A stretch of 23,079 bases of DNA from Hofstenia miamia (lineage: Eukaryota; Xenacoelomorpha; Acoela): positions 969,326 to 992,404 of the forward strand of contig SCFE01000064.1 in assembly GCA_004352715.1 (NCBI GenBank). Direction: 5' to 3'. Below, in pieces: positions 1 through 8,895 of the stretch; position 1 is the first letter of the stretch; each line of letters opens with the position of its first letter. The notes under the pieces were generated by a model. The model saw only the letters and a list, made by a program, of their open reading frames with translations, did not search any database and was not told the DNA's origin. Made by a program: the position numbers and the translations under genes.

Positions 1-30
1 AAAATACCATGCAAGACAAAATGAAAAAAT

Positions 31-37
31 AAAAAAA
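31..37 (-). terminator. Pol III T-run terminator of the tRNA-Gly gene
   Basis: Seven consecutive T on the minus strand begin two bases past the tRNA 3' end. A second six-T run follows at 24-29. This is the standard RNA polymerase III stop signal and supports reading the upstream sequence as a Pol III gene. Confidence 0.65.
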
Positions 38-39
38 TT

Positions 40-108
40 GCGCAAGTCAGAGTCGAACCCGGATCAACAGCTTGGAAGGCTGCTATGCTACCACTACACC
101 ACCTGCGC
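40..108 (-). tRNA. tRNA-Gly (anticodon TCC), possibly decaying
   Basis: Read on the minus strand, this 69-nt stretch folds as a tRNA. It has a 7-bp acceptor stem (GCGCAGG with CTTGCGC, one G-U), a 4-bp D stem with GG in the loop, and a 5-bp anticodon stem. The loop CTTCCAA gives anticodon TCC at plus-strand 74-76, as in glycine tRNAs. The A box (TGGTGTAGTGG) fits the consensus and the B box (GGTTCGACTCT) nearly does, so internal Pol III promoters look usable. A T run follows directly. The odd part is the T arm: its 5' side is CCGGG, but the 3' side is one base short and only about two pairs form. A slightly damaged gene, a tRNA pseudogene or a tRNA-derived retroposon head all fit. Identity is fairly sure; function is not. 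Confidence 0.75.
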
Positions 109-804
109 TCGAAAATATTCTACAGTATTTCGAGTTTAGAATTGCTTTTTAAGAAAGAAAACAATATTCATTTCAAGTATGTTTTATTATCATGTAATTG
201 ATTGCGTCATTTTGTTTTGCGGTAGAGGGCTACAACAATTTGTGCTAGAATTTCTTGTAATGTTGTTGTTTATTTTAAATTTATTTATACATTTCTCTCT
301 TCTTTTGTTTACATTGAAAAATTTACATATACAGCTTCTTTTCAATTTATTTTCAATTTTTTACATATTTACAAGACATATGTATTTCGTAAGGTAAGAT
401 GGTGCTAAGATGGACAAACGTTGTAAATGTCAACCAAATTGCTGTTTCTCAATGTTATTCATGGAACAGATTGACCAGTTAAATACTCTTTTTATTCTTT
501 GCTGATCATCGAAGCTTATGTTGCTTAATAGTATGCATGCATGTATATAATGACTAATAACTAATGCATGCAATATCTCCTTCTTTTGGTTTACCTTTCA
601 TATCAGTTTTAGATATTGGACGCCATTCTGTGTATCTTGCTTTGAATAAAGTTACGAAATGTCAGCTTGTCATCTATTACCACACCTCAATATTTTATTT
701 TGCCGCTTGGTTCGATTGGTGGAGCAGTGGTGGATAAATTTAATTATATGAAAATGATAAAGTTATTATAAGTATAATAGATTATACATGTATACATATA
801 TATA
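109..804. other. AT-rich spacer, no gene seen
   Basis: No coding region is supported. A short open frame near the start is rich in Phe, Leu and Ile codons, as expected of random AT-rich DNA. Around 533-543 there is a GCATGCATGCATG run, echoed by GCATGC near 565. An AATAAA at about 645 is followed by a less AT-rich stretch (about 655-730). I could not tie that stretch to any element. Confidence 0.5.
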
Positions 805-806
805 TA

Positions 807-838
807 CAGGGTCTGCCATAAGTCACTACGAGTTTTTT
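807..838 (+). repeat. left terminal inverted repeat of mariner-like element
   Basis: Starts CAGGGTCTGCC and ends in a T run. Its reverse complement is found at 1523-1554 with one clear mismatch (T versus C at position 8). It serves as a transposase binding and cleavage end. Confidence 0.88.
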
Positions 839-1047
839 TCTGTTATAAGCATAGAAATGTATTGACAAGTTTTAATCTCAGCTAACAGTGTATAATTTTC
901 TTATTGGTTCAAACAGACATTCAAAAAATAGCTATCGATTACACACTTAAAATTCGACACTTTAAAATTCAATATCTATGTTTTATAAATATCTATGACC
1001 TTATTTTAAACACGTTCTTATTTCATTATACTGTCAGGAATATTTTT

Positions 1048-1398
1048 ATGCAGAGTCATTTCCAACAAGACGGAGCACCTGCTCATACGGCTCTAGAAAC
1101 TCGAGAATTTCTTAACATGCAATTTACAGATCGATGGGTTGGAAAATTCGGCCCCGTCGCCTTCCCTCCACGGTCACCAGATTTGACCTCTTGTGATAAT
1201 GCGTTGTGGGGCATTATAAGACCTGGAATAATGTCTCAAAAGGTTAATAATATAGAGGCCCTAAAACAAGTAGTCCGCAATGAGATTACCAACAAGATTA
1301 CAGCTGATGTTCTCCGAAAAATAAATGATCGAACTTTCAGGAGGTTTCGCTTATGTGTCGAACATAATGGTCTCCAAGTGGACCCATTTGACATTTAA
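1048..1398 (+). pseudogene. mariner-like transposase, C-terminal half only
   Basis: The frame from 1048 to the stop at 1396-1398 encodes a DDE transposase C-terminus. The motif FQQDGAPAHTA carries the second catalytic Asp, and PPRSPDLTSCDNALWG carries the third. I count 41 residues between the two Asp residues. That is longer than the 34 of classic mariner elements and closer to the DD41D-type groups described in this superfamily. The first catalytic Asp, the DNA-binding N-terminus and any start region are absent. The same frame is open back to 904, but that part reads as low-complexity AT-rich sequence, not transposase. It ends in an RRFRLCVEHNGLQ-type tail shortly before the right TIR. It cannot be catalytically active. 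Confidence 0.82.
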
Positions 1399-1522
1399 TT
1401 CATAGTTATCTTGCTTATATATTTTCAAATTTATTTTATGTATTGTTTACCTGCTATACCTGTACCTATACCTGAATTATACAGTTTTTTAAAAAAGTAT
1501 ATTTTACTCTTTCTTATTAAAC

Positions 1523-1554
1523 AAAAAACTCGTAGTGACTTATGGCGGACCCTG
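1523..1554 (-). repeat. right terminal inverted repeat of mariner-like element
   Basis: Inverted partner of 807-838, differing at about one of 31-32 positions. It is followed directly by TA. The near-identity of the ends while the gene is half deleted suggests recent activity as a non-autonomous copy. Confidence 0.88.
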
Positions 1555-1556
1555 TA

Positions 1557-1958
1557 TATATATTGTTTAGGTTTGCGATCACAATCTTTAAAGGTATGTG
1601 TTTGTTTGTTACAGGATAGGACTAAATACTTTAACCTTTTAAAAGTTATGCAGTAGTAACTGCACTTTACAATGGTTAAAATATTTGGTGAAGGCTTCTG
1701 CAGTTCTGTTAAGCCTAACGCGCCTTGTGTGGAAACCTCCTGGGTGGCGTGGAAGATCTGCACTTTATCATTATTTTATGTAATATATTTATTAGAACTA
1801 ACTGCCTGGCGACAATGAGTGAGGTTAGCGACCTCATGAAACCCCTGCCTTTGAGCAGGTAATACTCTTAGAAAGAGGGGGACCAGGAAGCTCTAAATAT
1901 TTTATTAATTTATTAGATTTAGATAATATAATACATGGCAAACAAAGTGTTTTAGTGA
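1557..1958. other. spacer with a GC-rich, hairpin-forming block
   Basis: No protein is recognised. From about 1681 to 1890 the base composition rises sharply compared with both flanks. Two GC-rich parts (about 1683-1760 and 1800-1893) are split by an AT stretch. The second part contains three consecutive perfect short hairpins: 1820-1825 with 1831-1836, 1844-1848 with 1855-1859, and 1865-1869 with 1873-1877. The first part contains AGGCTT paired with AAGCCT. A SINE body or a structured RNA gene would fit, but I recognise neither. Confidence 0.4.
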
Positions 1959-1977
1959 TATATATATATATATATAT
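1959..1977. repeat. (AT)n microsatellite
   Basis: About 19 bp of perfect AT alternation. It abuts the truncated end of the Tc1-type fragment that follows. Confidence 0.9.
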
Positions 1978-1987
1978 GCGGTTGATT

Positions 1988-2318
1988 TCAGTGGGTTTTT
2001 AAGGCAATTTTTACCAAAAAATTCCGTTCATTTCCAGTCAATTTGAGTGGTCGCCCACGTTCTTTCTTCCTTTTTAGCGTGTTTGTCTCTGTCAAATTTT
2101 TGAATTGTCTGTAGAATGTTTTTGGGTTCATACCCGATATATTGAGTAAAGTTTTGCGGTCTGCGAATTCCAATAGAATAAAGATATTGCAGAACATTTC
2201 TTGCACTTTGATGAGACATGCTTAGTGAAAATAAGTATAGTACCTGGCCCCATCTAGTTTGTTTATGAGTACTTTTGTTGATTGTATGTGATTGCCTAAA
2301 TGTGTTCGTCCAGAGCAT
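1988..2318 (-). pseudogene. Tc1/mariner-type transposase N-terminal DNA-binding fragment
   Basis: On the minus strand, the frame 2206 to 1988 encodes 72 residues that look like the paired helix-turn-helix region of a Tc1-type transposase. A first helix-turn-helix (around DRKTLLNISGMNPKTFYRQF) is followed by a basic linker with a GRP motif (ERGRPLKL, about 2039-2061) that resembles the minor-groove-binding AT-hook of Tc1 proteins, and then by the start of the second helical domain. An overlapping minus-strand frame (2318 to 2028) has the more plausible upstream sequence (SHQSARNVLQYLYSIG), which points to a frameshift near 2165. No catalytic domain remains; the fragment stops at the (AT)n tract. 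The family call rests on motif pattern only. Confidence 0.55.
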
Positions 2319-2462
2319 GGCACTTTAATGAGGTGAAAAGACTTGTGTAGTGACGTTGAGGGTTTTTTGTATTTGAAATTTTTTTCTCATTTTTTACCGG
2401 AGCTATACTATAAGTATTGTAACTCCGTTTTATGAAATTGTTAAAATATTTGTGATTTCAAC

Positions 2463-2484
2463 ATATATATATATATATATATAT
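2463..2484. repeat. (AT)n microsatellite
   Basis: 22 bp of perfect AT alternation. With the tract at 1959-1977 it brackets the Tc1-type fragment, as expected when TA-targeting elements insert into TA-rich tracts. Confidence 0.9.
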
Positions 2485-2786
2485 GATTTCGCGTATTTAT
2501 GCTGGCGCTGTATAACTTCGTTATTTATACTGCACAACCAGCTATGGTCGACGTTTTTAAATTTTCATATTATAGGTATGGGTATAAGCTATCCATGACA
2601 AAAATTTATAGTCAGACAAAATGGACCAATGCTGGCTCTAGCAACTATGACAAAAATGAAAATTTATACATTGAATTTAAGTTCTGTATGTGTATGCAAA
2701 ATTTCACTACACTTATAATGACCTGGAATTACACGCTAAATTGTATATGTTGTGTATAATGCCTTGTGCTGGATTTGGAAAGACAA

Positions 2787-3020
2787 GACCAAAAATTAAA
2801 ACACCAAAAATTAAATTCCCAAAGAAATATAATGCCAAAAATTTAAATCCCAAATAATGAAAATACCAAATAAATAAAATATCAAAAACAGATAAAAAAA
2901 GGCCAAAGAATTAAAATACCAAACAGTGAAAATGCCAAATAGTTAAATTGCCAAACAGTGAAAATGCCAAAAAATTTAAATGCCAAATAATTATTATAGC
3001 AAAAGATAAAATCCTAAATA
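2787..3020 (+). repeat. left arm: 15-16 bp tandem unit (AAATGCCAAA type)
   Basis: The CCAAA core recurs at 2789, 2804, 2819, 2835, 2850, 2866, then near 2882, 2903, 2919, 2935, 2951, 2966 and 2983. Spacing is 15-17 bp with one 21-bp step. The linker between cores varies (TTAA, CAGTG, AATAA), but the phase is kept. Confidence 0.85.
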
Positions 3021-3676
3021 AAAGGTTACAAGAGGGTAGCTCTAATTTATATCCCAAAGGAACTTCATGCTCTGATGAATTTTTTCATCGAAGGTAGAAT
3101 CATCAGAAATTAAGGTTGCCACTGAACGAGGCCATTTAGAATCTTAATTTTACCATTTACCATCTGAAAGGGAAATAAAATTTTGTTTTTACTTTAGTGG
3201 TCTATAAAATATTGAGGTTGTGTTTAAATATTATTTGTATAATTCAAGGTTTTCGAAAATCCAACCAAAAATGTTAAAAAAATTAAATTAATATAATTTC
3301 AATTTTTTATCAATCGCAAATAACTATTTTTAGCATAGAAAATTCGGACTTATTGTAAAAGAGTTGTTTACCCTAAAAACTTGGGATTAGAAAAAACTCA
3401 ACCAAACTAGAAATTTTCGTTACAACAATACTCGAACTCGAAATGCACCTTAACGAGTCCTTTATTGTAAAATTCCACTGACAAACTTTGAAAAAGATGC
3501 TTACATTTTGCTGTTAAAAAAACCATTATTTGTTATACTTATTTGATAGAATTTATTAAATAAATTTTTGTTATAAATTTAAAGACGAGATAACTTATTC
3601 AATCCCAAGCACAAAATTGTGTGTTATTTATTTATTTTTGCATATTGTTTGAAGAACTAAATTGTCCTATATTGAT

Positions 3677-3746
3677 CGAACAGTAGTGATATGGTAGCAC
3701 ATTCATATTCATATGGAAAGTCATTAATTCGATTCCAATCTGTTCG
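3677..3746 (+). pseudogene. decayed tRNA-like sequence
   Basis: A 70-nt stretch fits cloverleaf geometry exactly. It has a perfect 7-bp acceptor stem (CGAACAG with CTGTTCG), a D arm GTGA/GCAC around a loop containing GG, a 7-nt anticodon loop ATTCATA (nominal anticodon TCA), a 4-nt variable loop, and a T loop TTCGATT. The anticodon stem keeps only three of five pairs. The T stem has two A-C mismatches where G-C would be expected, which looks like G-to-A decay. No T-run terminator follows. The nominal TCA anticodon would read UGA, but with the stem damaged it should not be trusted. It is probably a dead tRNA or the head of an old tRNA-derived retroposon inside the foldback element. Confidence 0.45.
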
Positions 3747-4234
3747 CTAAATGCTGATTATATTCAAAACAAAAATGTACTACATTTGATGTATTGTTTA
3801 AATTAAAGATTTGGTGGGATTCAAGTCCACAAAATTCCGTGTGTATGTAGCAACAGCTAAATTTAAGAAGGTCTTAAAAAACATCAAAACACGTACAACG
3901 CTTACTAAATAATCGATATAGAATGATAATATATCATAATTTACGAAATTCCTGGCACGTGATATATGTGTTTAAGTATGACAGCTTTTAAAACAAGTCA
4001 TAAAAAAATAAATACATTATACTATAAAAGTATATTTATGCAAATCAATATTTTTTGATTAAATATTACTCTTTGTGCATAATAAATATATATCGCGCTC
4101 AATGTAATTCGATTAAAATGCAAAGGTCATTAAATAATTTGAAATTACAAACTTATGTACTGTGTTACTATCTAGTACAACCAAATTATATTAACCACGC
4201 TCTGATTGGAGTGACACATTTGAATTTGATTTCT

Positions 4235-4503
4235 TCTACTTTTGGTATTTCTATTCTTTGGGATCTTCTACTTTTGGTATTTCTATTCTTTGGGATCTTC
4301 TACTTTTGGTATTTCTATTCTTTGGGATCTTCTACTTTTGGAATTTCTATTCTTTGGGATCTTCTAGTTTTGGTATTTGGGATTTTATTTAGCTTTGGCA
4401 TTATATTTCATTGGGATTTTATTTTTGGCGTTTTATTTGTTTGCTCTTTTATGTCATAAATATTTGGTTATTTCTTTCTTTGGCATTTTAATGTTTGGGA
4501 TTT
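4235..4503 (-). repeat. right arm: inverted 16-bp array with 32-bp higher-order unit
   Basis: This is the inverted counterpart of the left arm: TTTGG or TTTGGG cores lie exactly 16 bp apart from 4244 to 4372, and again at about 4381, 4397 and 4413. Between 4233 and 4365 two alternating 16-mers (CTTTTGGTATTT and CTTTGGGATCTT cores) form a 32-bp unit repeated about four times. That makes this part homogenised, while the distal part (4381-4503) is diverged like the left arm. The 134-residue frame that runs through it is a repeat artefact. Confidence 0.85.
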
Positions 4504-4523
4504 AATGTAATTACTCTTGTGCT

Positions 4524-5078
4524 GACCTGAAAATTTTGCAAAAAACTTAAGGTATATAGGTGAAAAAAACCGAAATTTCACTCATAACTAGCAAAATTAC
4601 TGCAAATGTAGTATTTGTGAATTTTCTCTAAAAATAGTATTTTTGAAATTTTGGCAAGTATTGTTTTGACAATCACTTTTGCGCACCGGTGCTTGCATGT
4701 ATTCTTGAATACATAAACATCTACTGCAGACCAAAATTTTTCAATACTTTCTTATAATTTTGTTTGCTGTTCTGTGAATTATACCTAAATTTTCACTGTG
4801 AATGATAATAAATCTAATACAAATAATCTTCTGCTTTGTCACCCTAAAATATTTGAAAATCAAGGCGCATACTTTGTTGCTTGTAAACTCTTTAAAATCA
4901 AATTATGGATATTATTATTATTTCAGATGGTTTGTTTTGCAAGCATATACTAAAGCTACAATATTTTAAAAACCCACCATAACATTTGGAAATCAATGAT
5001 TCAAATATAATGGTAAAAATCATGGCCCACTGAAGTGGCAATGTATAAAATGAAAATACACATGTTGAATAACCATAA

Positions 5079-5080
<2 letters not shown>
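4524..5080. other. AT-rich spacer, nothing recognised
   Basis: There are no supported open frames, repeats or RNA folds. Only short runs of A and T are seen. Confidence 0.5.

Positions 5081-5126
<46 letters not shown>
5081..5126. repeat. (AT)23 microsatellite
   Basis: 46 bp of uninterrupted AT alternation, the longest simple repeat in the window. It is likely to be length-polymorphic and able to extrude as a cruciform. Confidence 0.95.
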
Positions 5127-5128
<2 letters not shown>

Positions 5129-6369
5129 TATATATGTCCATGGTTCGGGGATTTCCTATAAAGCTTGGAAAAAATTCTTTGGAAATGTTAAAAAAGAAAT
5201 TATTCTTTTAAAAGGATATCAGGCTGTTTAAAATTAATGGATTAATGGATTATTCTATTTCTCACAAAAAACCTGAACATCAATACAAATAGCTTTTCAA
5301 TAAAATATTTAATATAAATTCAACCAAATTATATTCTTACAACTTTGCAATGTAAAAAAACAGGAGTGTTTAATAGCGCACAAACTAAACTTCCCTTGTT
5401 AAATTTTATCCATTTATAAAATGAATTAATTTTGATGTACACAATGGCTGACAATCGCGCAGATATAAGTCACTGTTCACTATATCAATTACATTATAAC
5501 TAAGCATGTGAAAAAAATTTTTTAGCTCTTGGCAGAATTAAATATTTAAAAGAAATACAGGAAGGGCTTTCAAATTTAGCTCTCGTTTCAATAAAGAAAA
5601 AACTTTTTTCGCAATAATAACATTTTATTTGAAAAAAAATATTTGGACATGTTTTGTAGAAAGAATATTCGAATTGAATTAGTTTATTAATCCGATTCTT
5701 ATTTAAATTTATTGCATTTGTTAATGCATAGAATTAAATTTTTTAAAACACCAATGGTATTGTTTATAGCAAACATTATTTAAATTTTTATTTTTATTAG
5801 AATTAGTTAATAAAGTTTGCTACTTTTCAACTTCAAACCTTTTGCAAAATTTTTCACATGCAATAATTAATGAATCAATTTCATCTTATCTCAGTGAATT
5901 AACAGTTGCATTCATTGATATATTAAAATCAAAAATATCCCAGTAATATAAGCTTTGTATATATTCAAATTAGTAAGCAAGCAAGAGCTACGTAATAATG
6001 ATGTTATTTTATGCATCTAGTTTCTACAAAAATTTATATTAAATGAGTATGCGTGTCTTTGCCCCAGAATTTTCTGATAACCTGCATTTCTGATTATAAA
6101 AAAATACATTCAATTGAAAGATACATGCTAGTTCATATGGAAATTTACAAAAGATAAACACAAAAATGTCAAAACACATTCATATAATACCAGCGAGAAT
6201 TTAATAAGAATATAAAAATTATTGATTTCACTGTGGGATTCTGTATACAATTTTGGATTGACAAGTGCGTGCATGCACTAACTGGGGACCAGTTATTATC
6301 CAGGTTTTCTGTTGCAAGTGACATAACCAGCGGTGGAGAAACCAATTGCTACCCTTTTTGCATTAATTA
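5127..6369. other. AT-rich spacer with a weak inverted-repeat pair
   Basis: No gene is supported. GCATGTG followed by A and T runs at 5504-5523 is mirrored at 5846-5861 (16-17 bp, differing in the A-run length). That is a possible but weak MITE-like pair about 360 bp apart with no clear target duplication. Near 6279-6295 there is a perfect 7-bp hairpin (TAACTGG/CCAGTTA, loop GGA), next to a GTGCATGCAC palindrome. Confidence 0.4.
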
Positions 6370-6377
6370 TCAAAAGA

Positions 6378-7305
6378 TTTATTCATTTTGTTTTTTTGAA
6401 TGTAAATAGATTATACCATAAAAATTTATATATGTAAATAGTACACATACTTGCAATTTACAAATATATATACAGTTAAAATAAAAACGTAAAAAACAAA
6501 TGAAGCTAATTTACAGTTAATAAGGCTAAAAATTCACATATAAAAGCACTCAAACACACATATTTACATAAAAAACCCCCAACACATACATTTTGTATTT
6601 GTTTGAGGTTCCATAGTTATTTTGTCTGCTGGAAAGCTGTGTTTAAGCATTTTTTAAACGTTTGTATATTTTCTGCAGCTCATATTTCCTATGGTGGTTT
6701 ATTCCACAGTCTAATTGTAGATGTATTCCAAGCTCATGATTTTAATGATTGTTGTTAATGCACATTTTCTAATGGTCATTGATATTGAAGAAATTATTGA
6801 ATGATGAAGTAGGGTTGCATATTTGCTGTGATAAACAGCTAACAATATATTTAGGTTTTAAAAATTTAACCAGTTGGCTCTTTGCATATGCTGAACATTG
6901 TTGACATTAACCAGTTATAAATGTTATTTAACCATTTTTGCTTTACAGTTGTCATGTCATTCAGAAGCACACAAGCATACATTAGGTGATTGATCACAAG
7001 TGTGTACAATGTGCTCATACATTTTGTGAAGACCCTTGATTGCTGAAGACAGTGGAAACCAATGGCCATACTATTGATCTTGCTGGCTTTGAACTTGGTG
7101 TAGTTCATCAGGTTATCAACCACTGCTTGGCAGTGGTGGATGCAGAGTTAGGTGGAAAAGCATCATCAACAATCAAGAACTTTACATCTTCAGCTTTTTT
7201 CCTTTTTGGATTGAATATAATAAATTGCAGCTTTTTCTTTGATTGAAAAGTGTCTTCTCTACATCTACATAAGCAAGAAATAATTGAAGTACAATGGTTG
7301 GTCAC
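6378..7305 (-). pseudogene. 5'-truncated non-LTR retrotransposon, reverse transcriptase C-terminus
   Basis: Minus-strand translation gives the distal part of a non-LTR reverse transcriptase ORF in broken frames. First comes a segment with IIFNPKRKKAEDVKF (frame 7305 to 7108), the region after the catalytic palm of LINE-type enzymes. Then, in another frame (7123 to 6866), KINSMAIGFHCL... and TLYTLVINHLMYACVL match the usual 'K-I-x-x-x-I-G ... L-Y-x-x-L-I-x-x-x-L-x-Y' region. In that same frame follow RLWNKPP (6692-6712) and FKKCLNTAFQQTK (6620-6658), with stops between them. An AATAAA on the minus strand at 6378-6383 may mark the 3' end. The catalytic domain and endonuclease are missing, as in typical dead-on-arrival 5' truncations. 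The clade (CR1/RTE/Jockey-like) cannot be resolved. Confidence 0.75.
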
Positions 7306-8895
7306 ATTTAGACTTTCTCACATCTGCACATTAAGTATTGAGAGAATTTAAAACTTTTTCAAAAATCAGCATTTTCAAAGAAAAATATGTAAAAAATTTC
7401 ATATTTTAAGCATGCTTACTAATAATTATGTCCATATTTCATGATTTACAATTTCCCTAATAGACTTGGAGAAAATTGTTTGAAAATGTGGACAAACAGC
7501 AAGCCAATTTAAATCTTCATCAGTCTGCTTAAAGTTAAGAAATGTTGAAAATACTCATCCATCTTCTGAATGCATGTTGGAATTTTTAGCTGACAATGTT
7601 AGATACAGGAAAGCATATTGTAACTTAAATGGCTTAATAATTGAATTTCTGTAGTTTTGATCCTTTATGAAAGAGGGCTGGGCTTCAAATAAGTCTTAAG
7701 AAGGGGGGCTCAGCCCCCTTAAATACTGGGACCATTTTCATGCAGCTTCATAGATGCATCTCAAATTTCATTTTGGTGATAGGGTGCTTCTTACCATCCG
7801 CTTAATGCAATATGATATATTTTTACTAATGAAGCAGGTTCAGTTTTCCTATGGGCATAAACAGCAGTATGAGATATGGACTGAAAGTTGTTCTGAAAAC
7901 TGAACTTGCATAGATGTTTCTGGAAAGTTCAAGTTTTGTTGCATATTCTTAATTTTAAATTGGAAATAAGTAGAATACTTACCAAAAGATTGCTAAACAG
8001 ACTTATAAAGTAAGATAACCATTTAATATACCCAAGATTACAAATTAGCAATAAATTGAAGTATATGTTGTGGAGAGTTTCTGTGATTTAATGGGAAGTA
8101 TGCTTTTAGCTAAGTATGGTCAGTTTAGCAATCAGTTGACAATGAGGTTTTCATTATACATGAATTACAATGAATTGTTATTTGTAATAGTTTGTTCATA
8201 TAATGAATTACAAAAAAAACCAACAATTTTTTTCTTTTTACTAGTTAATAGAGAAATTATTTAAGAAATATATGGGGCACATAGCATTAGGTAATATACA
8301 AACACTATTTCTATAATATAAATTAGTTCAATAGCAACTGAATACAATGTTCTACAAACTTGAAGCAATTTATCATTTATTATAAATATACAATTTTTTT
8401 TATCATTATGAGTATCATTGTCCAAAAATTTTTTTTGGTATCAATTTAGAAAATATTGTTATTATTGGTGATAAATGTAGCTCATGGATGATTCCCAGTG
8501 CCTTTGTGAAATATTCAATTTTTTGATATAAACTAATGAAGATTTCATCATATCTCAATCTTAACTGTTTCAACATGAAGTAAATTACAAGATATTAGGA
8601 ACAAAGAAGCAGCAAGTGTTAAGTTTAAAACAACAGTTATAAATGAATTTAAGGTACAAAAAATGTGAACCTCAACTCTGTTTGGCAAAGATTGATCAAT
8701 TGCTTTTTTCCTATACATAGACCTTATATCTTTTAGCAAGCTATGTGATATTGTGACATCATCCTCAAAATGATTAAAGAATTAATAATTTGTAAAATTA
8801 TATTTATTTTGAATTTTAATTGTGAAAAACAAAGTTAATCTGTTAAATGTTTTGATGAAGAATCAAGGACAATCAGTTTTTTTCTATTCCAACAG
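7306..8895. other. AT-rich spacer; small GC hairpin
   Basis: No gene is supported; the open frames of about 60 codons in it have no recognisable motif. The clearest structure is a G/C-rich perfect hairpin at 7701-7720 (AAGGGGG with CCCCCTT, 6-nt loop) inside AT-rich surroundings. Confidence 0.4.

Larger units (their letters stand above)
805..1556 (+). mobile_element. internally deleted mariner-like element (IS630-Tc1-mariner superfamily)
   Basis: Two inverted copies of a roughly 32-bp terminus beginning CAGGGT bound this 750-bp unit. TA dinucleotides sit directly outside both ends (805-806 and 1555-1556), the target duplication of this superfamily. The interior keeps only the C-terminal part of a transposase on the plus strand. 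Autonomous relatives are about 1.2-1.4 kb with a 330-350-residue transposase, so roughly half of the element is missing. It inserted into an AT-microsatellite-like stretch (TATATATA on both sides). With intact ends it could have been moved in trans by a related transposase. Confidence 0.88.
2763..4523. mobile_element. foldback-type element with arrayed inverted arms
   Basis: Two arms, each built from about 16 imperfect copies of a 15-16 bp unit, face each other in opposite orientation (2787-3020 and 4235-4503) around a 1.2-kb non-coding centre. The 9-mer CTTGTGCTG occurs as a direct repeat at 2763-2771 and 4515-4523, just outside the arms, which fits a 9-bp target-site duplication. Long inverted repeats made of internal tandem repeats are the hallmark of foldback elements (the Drosophila FB type also makes 9-bp duplications), and some Mutator-like elements share this design. 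No transposase is encoded, so it would be non-autonomous. The outermost bases of the two ends do not match well, so the exact termini are uncertain. Confidence 0.62.

Noticed and set aside
179-397. 72-residue hydrophobic frame
   Set aside because: Codon content reflects AT-rich DNA (Phe, Leu, Ile), and there is no motif or context.
655-735. Possible LTR end or B-box (GGTTCGATTGG) after an AATAAA
   Set aside because: No partner LTR, no matching tRNA fold and no retroelement domains nearby.
3770-3840. Second tRNA-like signal (GTGGG/TCCAC T-arm-like hairpin around GATTCAAG)
   Set aside because: The T arm pairs, but no acceptor stem, D arm or anticodon arm can be placed at the right distances.
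4055-4459. 134-residue open frame rich in Phe, Leu, Gly and Trp
   Set aside because: It runs through the 16-bp repeat arm; the apparent membrane-like repeats (FGISILWDLL) are translations of the DNA array, not a protein.
2760-4510. CRISPR-like array interpretation of the regularly spaced repeats
   Set aside because: Units of 15-16 bp without unique spacers, arranged as inverted arms in a eukaryotic context, do not fit a CRISPR.
5504-5861. Possible 360-bp MITE with GCATGTG termini
   Set aside because: Inverted similarity is only 16-17 bp, mostly A/T runs, with no target duplication and no extension of homology.
8548-8739. 63-residue minus-strand frame
   Set aside because: No recognisable motif. 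Its length is expected by chance, and it could not be linked to the non-LTR fragment at 6.4-7.3 kb.
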